From Acidithiobacillus sp. AMEEHan (GTDB lineage Bacteria; Pseudomonadota; Gammaproteobacteria; Acidithiobacillales; Acidithiobacillaceae): DNA of 64,000 nucleotides. The stretch lies in NCBI RefSeq assembly GCF_030996345.1, contig NZ_CP118747.1, positions 357,501 to 421,500 of the forward strand, read 5' to 3'. Position numbers and translations under genes: made by a program. Under the pieces are notes generated by a model. The model searched no databases. It saw nothing but the letters and a program-made list of their open reading frames with translations, and was not told the origin of the DNA. Positions 41,890-50,415 of the stretch are shown piece after piece. Positions within the stretch are counted from its first letter, which is position 1; each line of letters opens with the position of its first letter.

Positions 41890-42383
41890 GCGGCGCACCG
41901 TTTCGGCTTGCGCTGCTGGAAGCAGCACATGACCGCACCGGGTTTCAAAGCGATTCGGAGCCCCTGAATCGCTACCTGCGCGAGCAGGCCTTCCAGGACA
42001 TGCGCCGCCGTGTGACGGCCTGTTTCGTCGCCTTGGCAGACGGCAACCGCATTGCGGGCTATTACACCTTGGCCTCGGCCAGCCTGCTGCTAGCCCATCT
42101 TCCCGCCAGCATGGGCAAGAAACTTCCACGCTATCCGACGGTACCCGCCGTTCGTATGGGCCGCTTGGCCGTCGATCGGTCTTTCCAGGGACAAGGACTT
42201 GGCGGGGCGCTACTGGCCGACGCGCTCGAGCGCGCTGCCCGTTCCGAAATTGCGGCTTTTGCCCTGGTAGTGGACGCCAAGGAGGAAACAGCGGCAGCGT
42301 TTTACCGGCATCACGGCTTCATTGCCTTACCGGATACACCGCTGACCCTGTTCTTGCCGCTGGCAACCGTTCCGTGCTGGTGA
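41886..42383 (+). CDS. GNAT-family acetyltransferase toxin (TacT-like)
   Basis: 165 aa. Acetylates the amino group on aminoacyl-tRNA in characterised relatives, stopping translation. GNAT motif A is RMGRLAVDRSFQGQGLGGALL, the Q/RxxGxG loop for acetyl-CoA. The catalytic Tyr lies in ETAAAFYRHHGFI. The N-terminal NRYLREQAFQDMRRRVTACF is typical of tRNA-acetylating toxins. The end reads PLATVPCW. Looks intact. Confidence 0.93.
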   Translation: MSGAPFRLALLEAAHDRTGFQSDSEPLNRYLREQAFQDMRRRVTACFVALADGNRIAGYYTLASASLLLAHLPASMGKKLPRYPTVPAVRMGRLAVDRSFQGQGLGGALLADALERAARSEIAAFALVVDAKEETAAAFYRHHGFIALPDTPLTLFLPLATVPCW

Positions 42384-42400
42384 CGCTCGCCAGTTCTTAC

Positions 42401-42430
42401 CGACTGCGCAAGAACCTGGGTATCCCGGCC
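42401..42430 (+). repeat. Partial duplicate of the higA 3' segment
   Basis: These 30 bases match 41471-41500 inside higA at 28 positions, encoding RLRKNLGIPA against RLHKSLGIPA. It lies just after tacT with no open frame around it. The two copies bracket the tacAT module, so this may be the scar of a recombination or of a lost second hig-type antitoxin. Confidence 0.7.
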
Positions 42431-42479
42431 AATGACGAGGTATGTGGAGGACTCATGAGAGACTGCCTACCTTATCTAA

Positions 42480-42507
42480 ATCAGCCATAATGGCCAAATT
42501 GGCTGAT
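42480..42507 (+). promoter_or_regulatory. Inverted repeat upstream of phd (probable operator)
   Basis: Perfect arms ATCAGCCA and TGGCTGAT flank a 12-base centre that itself holds TGGCCA. It ends directly before GGAGGG and 14 bases before the antitoxin ATG. Phd/YefM antitoxins autorepress by binding palindromes at this place. Confidence 0.65.
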
Positions 42508-42521
42508 GGAGGGAAAGCGCG

Positions 42522-42806
42522 ATGATGCAAATCACATCCGCGGATGCCAAGAATCGCTTCGGCGAGTTGCTGGACAGAGCACAACGAGAAGCGGTGGTGA
42601 TTACACGCCACGGCAGACCCAGCGCGGTCATGATTTCTGTGGGCGAACTGGAGTCTCTCCTGGCATTACAGGAATCCCGGAAGAAGCAGCAAAGTGCCCT
42701 GGAGGAACTGCAGGAATTCTTTGCGCGCAGCGACAAGCTATTGTCACCAGCGGCACAAAAATTGTCGGATGAGGATGTGGAACGCTTAGTGGCGGAAGCA
42801 CGCTGA
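42522..42806 (+). CDS. Phd/YefM-family antitoxin
   Basis: 94 aa. N-terminal DNA-binding domain MQITSADAKNRFGELLDRAQ, EAVVITRHGRPSAVMISVGELE, then a helical C-terminal toxin-binding tail ending SDEDVERLVAEAR. ATG at 42522, or the next codon at 42525. The toxin that should follow survives only as a deleted remnant. Confidence 0.92.
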   Translation: MMQITSADAKNRFGELLDRAQREAVVITRHGRPSAVMISVGELESLLALQESRKKQQSALEELQEFFARSDKLLSPAAQKLSDEDVERLVAEAR

Positions 42807-42814
42807 ACCGTCCT

Positions 42815-42973
42815 TTGCGCGTTGTATTGGATACGAGCGCCACGATGCTGGTTTCCAGCGACTTGGATTTGCTTGTCCTCGAAATTTGGCGAGGTGTGCG
42901 GATTCTCGACCCAGCAGCGTTTTGTGCTTTTTTCATTTCGCAAGAATGTCCGCGACGTTTTTGGCGATGGTAG
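42815..42973 (+). pseudogene. PIN-domain toxin remnant with large internal deletion
   Basis: Nine bases after phd an open frame of 52 codons joins the start of a PIN toxin (LRVVLDTSA, normally LRVVLDTNV with the first catalytic Asp) directly to its C-terminus (VSSDLDLLVLEIWRGVRILD, then PAAFCAFF, normally VSGDxxLLxLxxxxGIxILTPxxFL). About 80-90 residues of the normal 130-140 are missing, including most catalytic acids, so the toxin is dead. The last residues run into antisense hsdM sequence. Confidence 0.8.
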
Positions 42974-44552
42974 CTTCCAGCTCTCGCGCCTGGGCGTTGA
43001 GGGTTTCCAGTTCCTCGTTGAGCGCTTCCAGTTGCGCCTGGAAATCTTCGTCGCTCACTTCCTCGCCGGGGGCCACGCCCACGTAACGGCCAGGGTTGAG
43101 GGACCAGCCCTGGGCCTCGATGTCTTGGATACTCGCCGCCTTGCACAGGCCGGGGATGTCGGCATAGGCGGGCTGGGCGCCGAACAGCTCCTTCAGCTTG
43201 GCCAGGGTCTCCTCGCCGCCCACAGTGAGGTCGAGGGCTTCGCCGCGATAGAGTCGCACCAGATTGGCGAGAAAACCGATCTGCGCCGGTGTCCAGTCGC
43301 GGTGGGCGCGGTCTATCTGCCGGTAGATGTGGCGGGCGTCGATGAACAGCACCTTGTCGGCACGCGCGGTGCTGGCCTTGCCGCGGTCAAGGAACCATAG
43401 GGTGCAAGGCAGGGTGACGGTGTAGAACATGTTGGGGCCGACGGCCACCATCACATCCACCGCCCGCGCCTCGATCAGCTTCTGCCGCAGCTCCTGCTCG
43501 CTGCTGCGCGCATCGGAGGCCGAGTTGGCCATGACGAAACCGGCGCGCCCCTTGGCGCTAAGCGCCGAGTAGAAGAGCTGGATCCACAGGTAGTTGGCGT
43601 TGTCACTGCGCGGCAGGCCAAAGGGGAAGCGCCGACCAGGACCGACCTGATCCTTGAGGCGCTCCTTGTCCACGGCGTTGACGTTGAAGGGCGGATTGGC
43701 GAGCACGAAGTCGAAAGCGCCAGTGGCATGGTGGGGATCGTCGTAGTAGCTGTTGACGTTGCCGCCGTGGCGAATATCGCCCTCCAAACCGTGCACGGCC
43801 AGATTCAGACGAGCGAGGCGGCCGGTTTCGTCGGTCTTTTCCACACCGCAGATGGCCAGTTCCGCACCGGGATTTTGGTGATGCTCGGCAACGAAACGGG
43901 CCGACTGCACGAACATGCCGCCAGAGCCGCAGGCAGGGTCGAGGATACGGCCATGAAAGGGCTCTATGACCTGCACCAGGAGTTGCACGATGCTGGCGGG
44001 GGTGTAGAACTCGCCACCGCCCTGCCCCTCGCTCATGGCGAACTCGCCGAGAAAGTATTCGTAGATACGGCCGAAGGCATCGAAATCGAGGTTGGCGGGA
44101 ATCTCGGAGATTTTCTTCAACAGCTCTTTGAGCAAGGTGCTAGTGAAGAGATTGAAGGTCTTGGGCAGCACGCCAGCGAGCTGTGGGTTGTGCCGTTCCA
44201 CCTCGCGCATGGCGGCATTGACCTTGGCACCAATGTCTTCCGCTTCGGGCAGGGTAAGCAGGTAGTCAAAACGCGCCTCCGGGGCCAGATACAGTACGCT
44301 GGCGGCGTGATAGGCGACGGGGTCATCCACACGACTGCCACGTCGCGCCGAGCTTCCAGCAGCTTCCAATTCGGCGCGCCGGGCGGCAAAGCGTACCTCG
44401 GCAAAGCGCAGGAAAATCAGCCCCAGAATAGGACCGGAGTACTCCTGCGCCTTGAGGCCGGAATTGGCGCGGAACTGATCGGCAGCATCCCAAAGACGCT
44501 TTTCGAGGGTGGCAGTGGCGGCATTTTTTTCGCTAGAGGCATTCCAGTGCAT
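42933..44552 (-). CDS. hsdM: Type I restriction enzyme, methyltransferase subunit HsdM
   Basis: 539 aa. N6-adenine methyltransferase. The N-terminal HsdM_N domain includes [23 protein letters not shown] motif I is [16 protein letters not shown] near 225, and catalytic motif IV is [11 protein letters not shown] near 300. The C-terminal coiled coil ([18 protein letters not shown]) contacts HsdS and HsdR. The ATG at 44552 has GGAG upstream. It would normally run straight into hsdS; here the 2.4 kb between them holds plus-strand toxin-antitoxin genes. Confidence 0.96.
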   Translation of the reverse strand: MHWNASSEKNAATATLEKRLWDAADQFRANSGLKAQEYSGPILGLIFLRFAEVRFAARRAELEAAGSSARRGSRVDDPVAYHAASVLYLAPEARFDYLLTLPEAEDIGAKVNAAMREVERHNPQLAGVLPKTFNLFTSTLLKELLKKISEIPANLDFDAFGRIYEYFLGEFAMSEGQGGGEFYTPASIVQLLVQVIEPFHGRILDPACGSGGMFVQSARFVAEHHQNPGAELAICGVEKTDETGRLARLNLAVHGLEGDIRHGGNVNSYYDDPHHATGAFDFVLANPPFNVNAVDKERLKDQVGPGRRFPFGLPRSDNANYLWIQLFYSALSAKGRAGFVMANSASDARSSEQELRQKLIEARAVDVMVAVGPNMFYTVTLPCTLWFLDRGKASTARADKVLFIDARHIYRQIDRAHRDWTPAQIGFLANLVRLYRGEALDLTVGGEETLAKLKELFGAQPAYADIPGLCKAASIQDIEAQGWSLNPGRYVGVAPGEEVSDEDFQAQLEALNEELETLNAQARELEATIAKNVADILAK

Positions 44553-44633
44553 AGGTCTCCGGTATGACGTTGCTTTGGGCGCAGGCCCAAGTCACGCCGC
44601 TCTGCGGCGACGAAGCCGACATCTTACAAAGCT

Positions 44634-44786
44634 TTACTTCCCCAGGGCCAGCACGGCGACCGCCACGATCACCCCATTCCAGAGCAGGTGCAGAAAAATA
44701 CTCGGCCACAGGGAACGATAGCGCATGCGCAGCCAGACCAGCGCAACGGCGAGGAGTAGGACAGGCAAGAGGGCCAGGGGTGCCAT
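44634..44786 (-). pseudogene. C-terminal stump of a CPBP (CAAX-type) membrane protease
   Basis: 50 codons: a hydrophobic segment (LALLPVLLLAVALVWLRMR) followed by SLWPSIFLHLLWNGVIVAVA, which is the last conserved motif (HxxxN) of CPBP-family intramembrane proteases. The earlier EExxxR and FxxxH motifs are absent upstream, where the sequence shows no further homology. A truncated, probably non-functional piece. Confidence 0.65.
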
Positions 44787-44962
44787 GACACAGCAGATCC
44801 CCCTGTTTGCAATCAGGACAGGCACAGTTGCCTGCCCCACCGCGCGGCAAGACTCAAAAAATTGCTTTCACATCAATCTCAGTGAGAGAGGTGGCACCGA
44901 CTCGGATTATGCGCTCTGCAGCACCCGAACCGATGCCCACAACTCTGCAACCGTTCTTGCGC

Positions 44963-46522
44963 TTAGGAGACGGGCGCCACAAACTTGGGTTGATGAGCTT
45001 CATCCAAGCGCGAAGCGACACCCCAAGGCAAGAAGATCAAAACCGAAACGAAGATCACGATGATACTCCCCCAGCCGAAGCTCAAGACCTTCAATGCACC
45101 CTCACTGCCCAGGTAGGTCATGACCGACAGGAACAAGATGTAGCCGATATACCATATTGAATTTATGAAGTTTTTGTTGACATTGTTGGTAACAGCGAGA
45201 ATGATCGCCAGCGCAAACACCAAAACACTGGCGTAAGGCACAGACGGCCAGCCGCTCCAGTATACGATGAGTGAAGCCGAGGCAAAGGCGAGACTGGCCA
45301 CAATCTGCGAGACGACTGGGGAACGAAAATAACCTGTGGTCCCCTGCTTGCGTAAGGCGATCATGATCGGCGGGTTGACCGCAAAGCCCAGATAACCGGC
45401 AACTACCGCGTCTCCCAACAAGGCATAAATCGACGGCGCCGGCGCAGCAATGAAGGCGATGATGACTCCGACGACAGTAGTCACCACCAAGGAGCGTACT
45501 GGGATACCGTGGTCTCGACTGAGAGCGGTCATTTTTTTGCTAACGATTTTTGACCGACCCATGGCGAAGAGAATTCTGCTGCCGCCACCCTGGTAAATAT
45601 ACCCCGTCACAAAGGGGCCGATGATGGCGATGACGACTACAATTCCGATTAACCAGGGAACATTCGAGTGCTCTGCCATAACCAGGAAAGGGTTTCCGGG
45701 AATAGAGGTAAGGCCAGCCCAATGCCCAACGGCAACCTTGACGTTTCGCCAATCCAATGCCGCAACGAGGGCCACTCCAAAAAGCACATACAAGACAGTC
45801 TGGCCAAGCAATGACCACAATATTGCCTTGGAAATCACACTGACATCTTTGACCTCTTCGGCATAATCAGGTATCACCCGAAGGCTACCAAATCCAAACA
45901 TCCCTAGGGGAATGGCAAGAAAAATTCCTGACATGCCGAATGGTGCGAAGCCGCCGTGGGCGCTAAAGTTAGAGAAGTGACCGAAGGAGATGAAGCCCAA
46001 TGCCACTGTCAAGTACAAAATCAGCTTTAATCCGCCATAAAAATTGGTGTTTTTTGAGAAAAATTTAACACCATAATAGTTGAACGGAAAAAACGCCAAC
46101 ATAAATAAGACACCAAGAATAGCTCCCAACATCGTTGGGTTTCCTGACGAATTTACAAAATGTGGGTAAAAGAAATTCAATCCCTCAACAACCCCTAGAG
46201 CTTCAATAGGGGGGATAAACAGATACCATATGATGTCGCAAAGTGCATTGAGCATGTTTGTCACATGCCCAAAGGTATACAAACTGTATCTAGAAGGACC
46301 ACCCTCTTCTGGATACAGTCTGTTGAGGTCAATGTAAGTAAGACCGACTGTGAGATACATTAAGCCACCAAGCAACCACGCAACAATTACACCTGGACCA
46401 GCGACGGCGGCCATGCCTGCCGTTCCAAATAAAACACCAGTTCCTACAGCCCCACCGATTCCGATGATAATCAAGTCGCGCTGTGTCAATTCACGGCGTA
46501 AGGATGTTTTTGAGCGGGTCAT
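44963..46522 (-). CDS. APC-superfamily amino-acid permease
   Basis: 519 aa, about 12 membrane helices. The N-terminal signature LTQRDLIIIGIGGAVGTGVLFG with the unwound first helix, then VAWLLGGLMYLTVGLTYIDLNRLYPEEGGPSRYSLYTFG, marks an APC transporter. The substrate is unknown. Codon use is distinctly more AT-rich than the neighbours, suggesting transfer. The ATG at 46522 has AGGAG six bases before. The degraded putA upstream suggests it once served amino-acid use. Confidence 0.9.
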   Translation of the reverse strand: MTRSKTSLRRELTQRDLIIIGIGGAVGTGVLFGTAGMAAVAGPGVIVAWLLGGLMYLTVGLTYIDLNRLYPEEGGPSRYSLYTFGHVTNMLNALCDIIWYLFIPPIEALGVVEGLNFFYPHFVNSSGNPTMLGAILGVLFMLAFFPFNYYGVKFFSKNTNFYGGLKLILYLTVALGFISFGHFSNFSAHGGFAPFGMSGIFLAIPLGMFGFGSLRVIPDYAEEVKDVSVISKAILWSLLGQTVLYVLFGVALVAALDWRNVKVAVGHWAGLTSIPGNPFLVMAEHSNVPWLIGIVVVIAIIGPFVTGYIYQGGGSRILFAMGRSKIVSKKMTALSRDHGIPVRSLVVTTVVGVIIAFIAAPAPSIYALLGDAVVAGYLGFAVNPPIMIALRKQGTTGYFRSPVVSQIVASLAFASASLIVYWSGWPSVPYASVLVFALAIILAVTNNVNKNFINSIWYIGYILFLSVMTYLGSEGALKVLSFGWGSIIVIFVSVLIFLPWGVASRLDEAHQPKFVAPVS

Positions 46523-46626
46523 ATTCAACTCCTGTCATTCCAATCCCAATTTCAACCTAACATATTGAACTCCTCAAAGCAAATTTTGATGATAGCAATA
46601 TTTATCACATCTTCGAAAATACTATT

Positions 46627-47315
46627 TTACCAACCACTCCTGCTCAATAGACCGGCGTTTCCACCGGCAGCAGCGGTACTAACGCTAATGCATTGTTCCT
46701 GACAAAGACGGGGAAGAATGTGAGGCCCACCAGCTTTCGGTCCAGTGACAGAAAAGCCCATTCATCCAAATGGTTGCACGCCTACTACGGCACCAGTCAT
46801 GCCCCGATTCACATAGACATTTCCCACTTGCGCCGCGGGGCAGATGGCTTGAGCACGACTGCCAAGTCGTGTTTCAATTCCCAGGGTCAAGCCATAACCG
46901 AAGCTATTGATTTGCTCGACGATGGCTCACCATGAACCAGACCAACGAACAAGTTGCACAACTGGAGCGAATATCTCCTGTTGGAGAATTTGCGCACTAG
47001 TTACCTCATACAAAGAGGGAAGGATAAAATATACAGTGCGCCCTAGGTGATCTACCATTTGCATCGTGGCAAGCGAAACATCGCCTTTATCGACTCTGGA
47101 CGCTGGACCACGGGCTATCAGACGTCCCCCCTGGGCTTCGAGTCGGGAGAGTTGCGCCGCTATACATTGCTGCGCCGCGGCGTCGATTACCGGTCCAACG
47201 TCTGTAGAAAACTTCTCTGGTAGCTCAATTCGTGTCAGCCAAGCCCAATTCTTGCGCGCGTTTGACTTCGCTGTCCCAGTTGGAGCCTCTCATACAGCAC
47301 GCAGCATGATGGGGC
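46627..47315 (-). pseudogene. putA: putA pseudogene (proline dehydrogenase/P5C dehydrogenase), internally deleted
   Basis: A short proline-dehydrogenase piece (PIMLRAV, a frameshift, then GSNWDSEVKRAQELGLAD, near 47225-47315) is fused to the C-terminal part of the aldehyde-dehydrogenase domain. The latter reads STDVGPVIDAAAQQC, EIFAPVVQLVRW, NSFGYGLTLGIETR, VGNVYVNRG, GAVVGVQPFG, TGPKAGGPH and STAAAGGNAGLL, matching PutA in order. Two in-frame TGA codons interrupt it (near 46924 and 46763). Most of the roughly 1000-residue protein is gone, so it is clearly dead. Confidence 0.85.
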
Positions 47316-47418
47316 ATTGAAAATGCCGCGCGAGTCCAAGATGTAGGCAGCATTGTGTCTACATATTGTTCTTACCCAAAAGTCATGGACTGGCCGATAA
47401 TCTGGTTCGCCAGTCGAC

Positions 47419-47455
47419 GGCGCCCCGTCTTAGCTCAAACAAATCTCGGGGCGCC
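47419..47455. repeat. 9-bp GC-rich inverted repeat downstream of the second APC gene
   Basis: Perfect arms GGCGCCCCG and CGGGGCGCC flank a 19-base loop, 28 bases after the stop of the permease at 47483. It could end that transcript, though no T-run follows. It could also be a boundary of the decayed putA segment. Confidence 0.5.
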
Positions 47456-47482
47456 AGCTTTAAAGAGTGTCAAAGATACTCA

Positions 47483-49066
47483 TTACAGACCAATACCTTC
47501 CTGCTTCATTGCTGCAAAATAGTCGTTGACTCGACCATCGGGTACCGTGACCTTCAGTGCCCAGAACATGGAAATCAAGGCGAGGATAGCGACCAACAGC
47601 ATCGACCAGAAGAAGGGGATATCACCAGTGCCTCCCAAGACCTTCGGACCGAAATACGACAACAGCCAAAGTCCGATGAAATAGGGAAAGATCCAGGTGA
47701 TATTGTAGAAGCCGGACAAGCCACTCTGTTTACCACGCAACAACGCAATGACGCCATACACGATCAATATACCAAAGAGGGCGCCAAAGATGTACGTCAG
47801 TGCCTGAAAACCTCCCCAATAAGCCACGAGAGAAGAAAGGATAAACGCAATCGGGGCGATCACTTGCGCTCCCCACAAGCGAAAAGGCCGCTCCAGATCG
47901 GGAACCGCATGCCGCAACTGTAACAGCACGATAGGCCCGATTCCATAGGTAATGACCGAGATGGTGGTAATGAAGCCGACCAGCTTTTGCCAGGACGGGA
48001 ACGGGAGAAAATATAGACAGCCAATCACGTACGCAACGATCACCCCGACCCAGGGTACACCGCTGGGGCTAATTTTGGTAAAGAAACTGGGTCCAGCCTT
48101 GACCTCGCCGTTGGCGACCACCGCCCGAGCAGCGGAAGTGGCATAGACCAAAGCAGTACCACCGGGGGAAATCAGGGCGTCGGCATAGATCAATACTGCC
48201 AGCCAGGTGATACCAAGCAAGGTAGCAATTGCAGCAAAAGGCCCGAAGAGCCCTGGAAAATTCAATTTTTGCCAACCCTGCGCCACCTGATCAGGTGGCA
48301 TTGCCACGAGAAAGGCCCACTGTAGACCGATGTAAATAATGGCACCAACCACTATGGCACCAATCACAGCCCCGGGAATGTGACGACCGGGATTTTTCGC
48401 CTCGCCACCAAGTTCGATGGCCTGACGAAAGCCCAAGTAACTGAAGACGATGCCCGAAGATGCGACCGCCACGAACATGCCATGGAAGCTACTGGTCCAG
48501 TGCAAGACGTGAAGGTTTTCGGGATGGTAGCTCTGGCTGACCAAAACGATGATGGTGAGGATGGGAACTGCCAGTTTCCACCAACCAAGGCCGGAGAACA
48601 CCATGGCTACCCGCCGGATTCCGAGAAAATTCAGCAGGAACATGACCCCCAACAGCAAAACGGCAGCGATCAAACCCATCCCGCTCAGCAGTCCCGTGTT
48701 TCCTTGCAAGAGGCCGGGGATGTAGTTATTGGCATAGGTCAGCACCGCCACCACCTCTACCGGTGCAATGGCAATGTAAAACATGAACAATAACCAAGCC
48801 CAGATCTTGCCGAGAAGGTTCCCATGTACCACGTTGGCAATGTGCGCGGCAGCGCCGGCACGGGGGAAGAGTGGCCCCACCTCCGCGTAGGTCAGGCCGA
48901 GCAACAGGATGGTAACGGCGCCGATGATCCACGAGCCGATACTCAGCGGCCCGGCAATCTGGGCTGCGTCAAGCGGCCCGAAAAGCCAGCCAGAACCGAT
49001 GATCCCTCCCAGGCTGGCAAAAATGAGACCAGAAAAACCGACTTCTCTTTTTAATTTACCGGTCAT
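47483..49066 (-). CDS. APC-superfamily amino-acid permease
   Basis: 527 aa, about 12-14 membrane helices. N-terminal LKREVGFSGLIFASLGGIIGSGWLFGPLDAAQIAGP and LTYAEVGPLFPRAGAAAHIANVVHG are the APC hallmarks; SYLGFRQAIELGGEAKNPGRHIPGAV is the typical loop 6 region. The C-terminal part reads TVPDGRVNDYFAAMKQEG. The substrate is not predictable by eye. It is only about 26 % identical-looking to the permease at 44963, so these are not recent duplicates. Confidence 0.92.
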   Translation of the reverse strand: MTGKLKREVGFSGLIFASLGGIIGSGWLFGPLDAAQIAGPLSIGSWIIGAVTILLLGLTYAEVGPLFPRAGAAAHIANVVHGNLLGKIWAWLLFMFYIAIAPVEVVAVLTYANNYIPGLLQGNTGLLSGMGLIAAVLLLGVMFLLNFLGIRRVAMVFSGLGWWKLAVPILTIIVLVSQSYHPENLHVLHWTSSFHGMFVAVASSGIVFSYLGFRQAIELGGEAKNPGRHIPGAVIGAIVVGAIIYIGLQWAFLVAMPPDQVAQGWQKLNFPGLFGPFAAIATLLGITWLAVLIYADALISPGGTALVYATSAARAVVANGEVKAGPSFFTKISPSGVPWVGVIVAYVIGCLYFLPFPSWQKLVGFITTISVITYGIGPIVLLQLRHAVPDLERPFRLWGAQVIAPIAFILSSLVAYWGGFQALTYIFGALFGILIVYGVIALLRGKQSGLSGFYNITWIFPYFIGLWLLSYFGPKVLGGTGDIPFFWSMLLVAILALISMFWALKVTVPDGRVNDYFAAMKQEGIGL

Positions 49067-49100
49067 GATTTTTTCCCTCGTTCGTTAGGCTCTGAAGGTA

Positions 49101-49151
49101 TCAGAGGAAAAATCCGGTGTTGATCATTGCAACAAACGGTTCTTCGATGTT
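49101..49151 (-). pseudogene. 3' relic of a porin gene next to the IS
   Basis: Sixteen codons read NIEEPFVAMINTGFFL and then stop (TGA at 49101-49103). This looks like the last strand of an outer-membrane barrel, and it aligns with the truncated end of the porin on the other side of the transposase (NQPNQFVGLLDT against NIEEPFVAMINT). It is therefore the tail of a paralogous porin gene rather than the missing tail of the same gene. Confidence 0.55.
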
Positions 49152-50369
49152 TCATGTGGGTAGCCTGAGATCCAGTTTACCGAGGATCAGGTAGGCCATG
49201 TTGATAAAGTTCTTGTGGGTACGGTAGCCACGGGCTTTTGCCTTGGCGGACTGGAGGAGGCTATTGAAGCCTTCCAGAATCCCGTTGGTGATCTGGCTCT
49301 CGAACCAGCGGAGCACACCATCCCAGTGATTCATGACGGTGTAGGCGACCTTGACCATTGGCGGTAATCCGCTGTCCTTGACGTTTTCCACCCAGGCCTT
49401 GAGCAGGGTGGCGCCCTGGTGGCGATTCTGGACGGTGAAGATTTCTTGGAAGGTCAGGCGAAGCTGATAAGCCTGTGCTGTCTTGAGGTTCTGGTTCTTG
49501 AGGATCTCCCGGAGCCTGGCGCTTTGCTTGGCGGAGAGCTTTCCCGGGTTCTTGAGCCAAAGCCAGCGGCTCTTTTTCAGGTCTGGTTGGGAGAGGGCTT
49601 CCCCCTTGCGTACGGCATCTACGGCCTCATTGACGAGCTTCATGAGGTGAAAGCGATCGAAGGTGACCTGGGCGTTGGGCAGGTGTTCTGCGGCCCCTTT
49701 TTGGAAGGCTGGCGAGAGGTCCATGCTGACCTCCGTAATGGCCTCGGCGCTGCCGCCATGGGCCTGCAGATCTTCGGCGAACTGCGCAAAAGTCTCGGCA
49801 TCCTTGCCGGGTGTGGCAAACAGCAGGCGCTTCGCCACGAGGTCCACAAACAGGGTGATGTAATCATGGCCGCGCCGGCTGCTCGTCTCATCGATACCGA
49901 CGGAATGGACCTCTGACATGTCCGCGGCCTCGCGGGCCTTGGCGACGTAATGATCGAGCACCCGCCAGAGTCGCTGGTCCGTCTCCCGCACTAGGCGGGA
50001 GACCGTCAACACGGGCATCTCCCGGACCATGGCCATGACTAGAGCCTCAAAGAGCAGCGTGAATCCCGAGCCTTCCCGCGCCCAAGGGACGGATACCAAA
50101 TGCACGCCGTGTTCCGGGCAATGGACCCGTGGTACGCGGGCATGGAGATAAGCCGCATGCTGGAAGAAGTCGAGGTGACGCCAGACCTTCTCCTGGGTGT
50201 CATAGACCGGGCAGTCCTGGCCGCAGACCGGACAGGGAAACTGACTACCCCTTGGGAAGTTCACATGCAGGTCCAGGCGCTTTTCCTCCACCGTGAACCG
50301 CACATCGTCCACCATCCACGGCGGAACCAACCCCAACGCCAGAGTGAACAGTTGATTACCTTGGTCCAT
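49152..50369 (-). mobile_element. ISL3-family insertion sequence transposase
   Basis: 405 aa from the ATG at 50369 (GAGG upstream; a TTG 36 bases earlier is possible). The N-terminal zinc-finger region has CPVCGQDCPVYD and HCPEHG. The DDE catalytic core is intact, with VGIDETSSRRGHDYITLFVD (first Asp), EVSMDLSPAFQKGAAEHLP (second Asp), FDRFHLMKLVNEAVD and NGILEGFNSLLQ (Glu). It resembles the ISAfe1 type known in Acidithiobacillus. Ends share GTGGGTA just outside the gene (left near 49155, right near 50418), but I cannot find longer terminal repeats or an 8-bp target duplication. Confidence 0.93.
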
Positions 50370-50415
50370 CCTTATCCTCAGCTCGCTGCCCTTCCCATAA
50401 AGCAATCATACCGCC

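Noticed and set aside
44842-44962. Possible gene fragment reading VGIGSGAAERIIRVGATSLT on the minus strand
   Set aside because: Only about 30 codons and no confident family match; could be chance.
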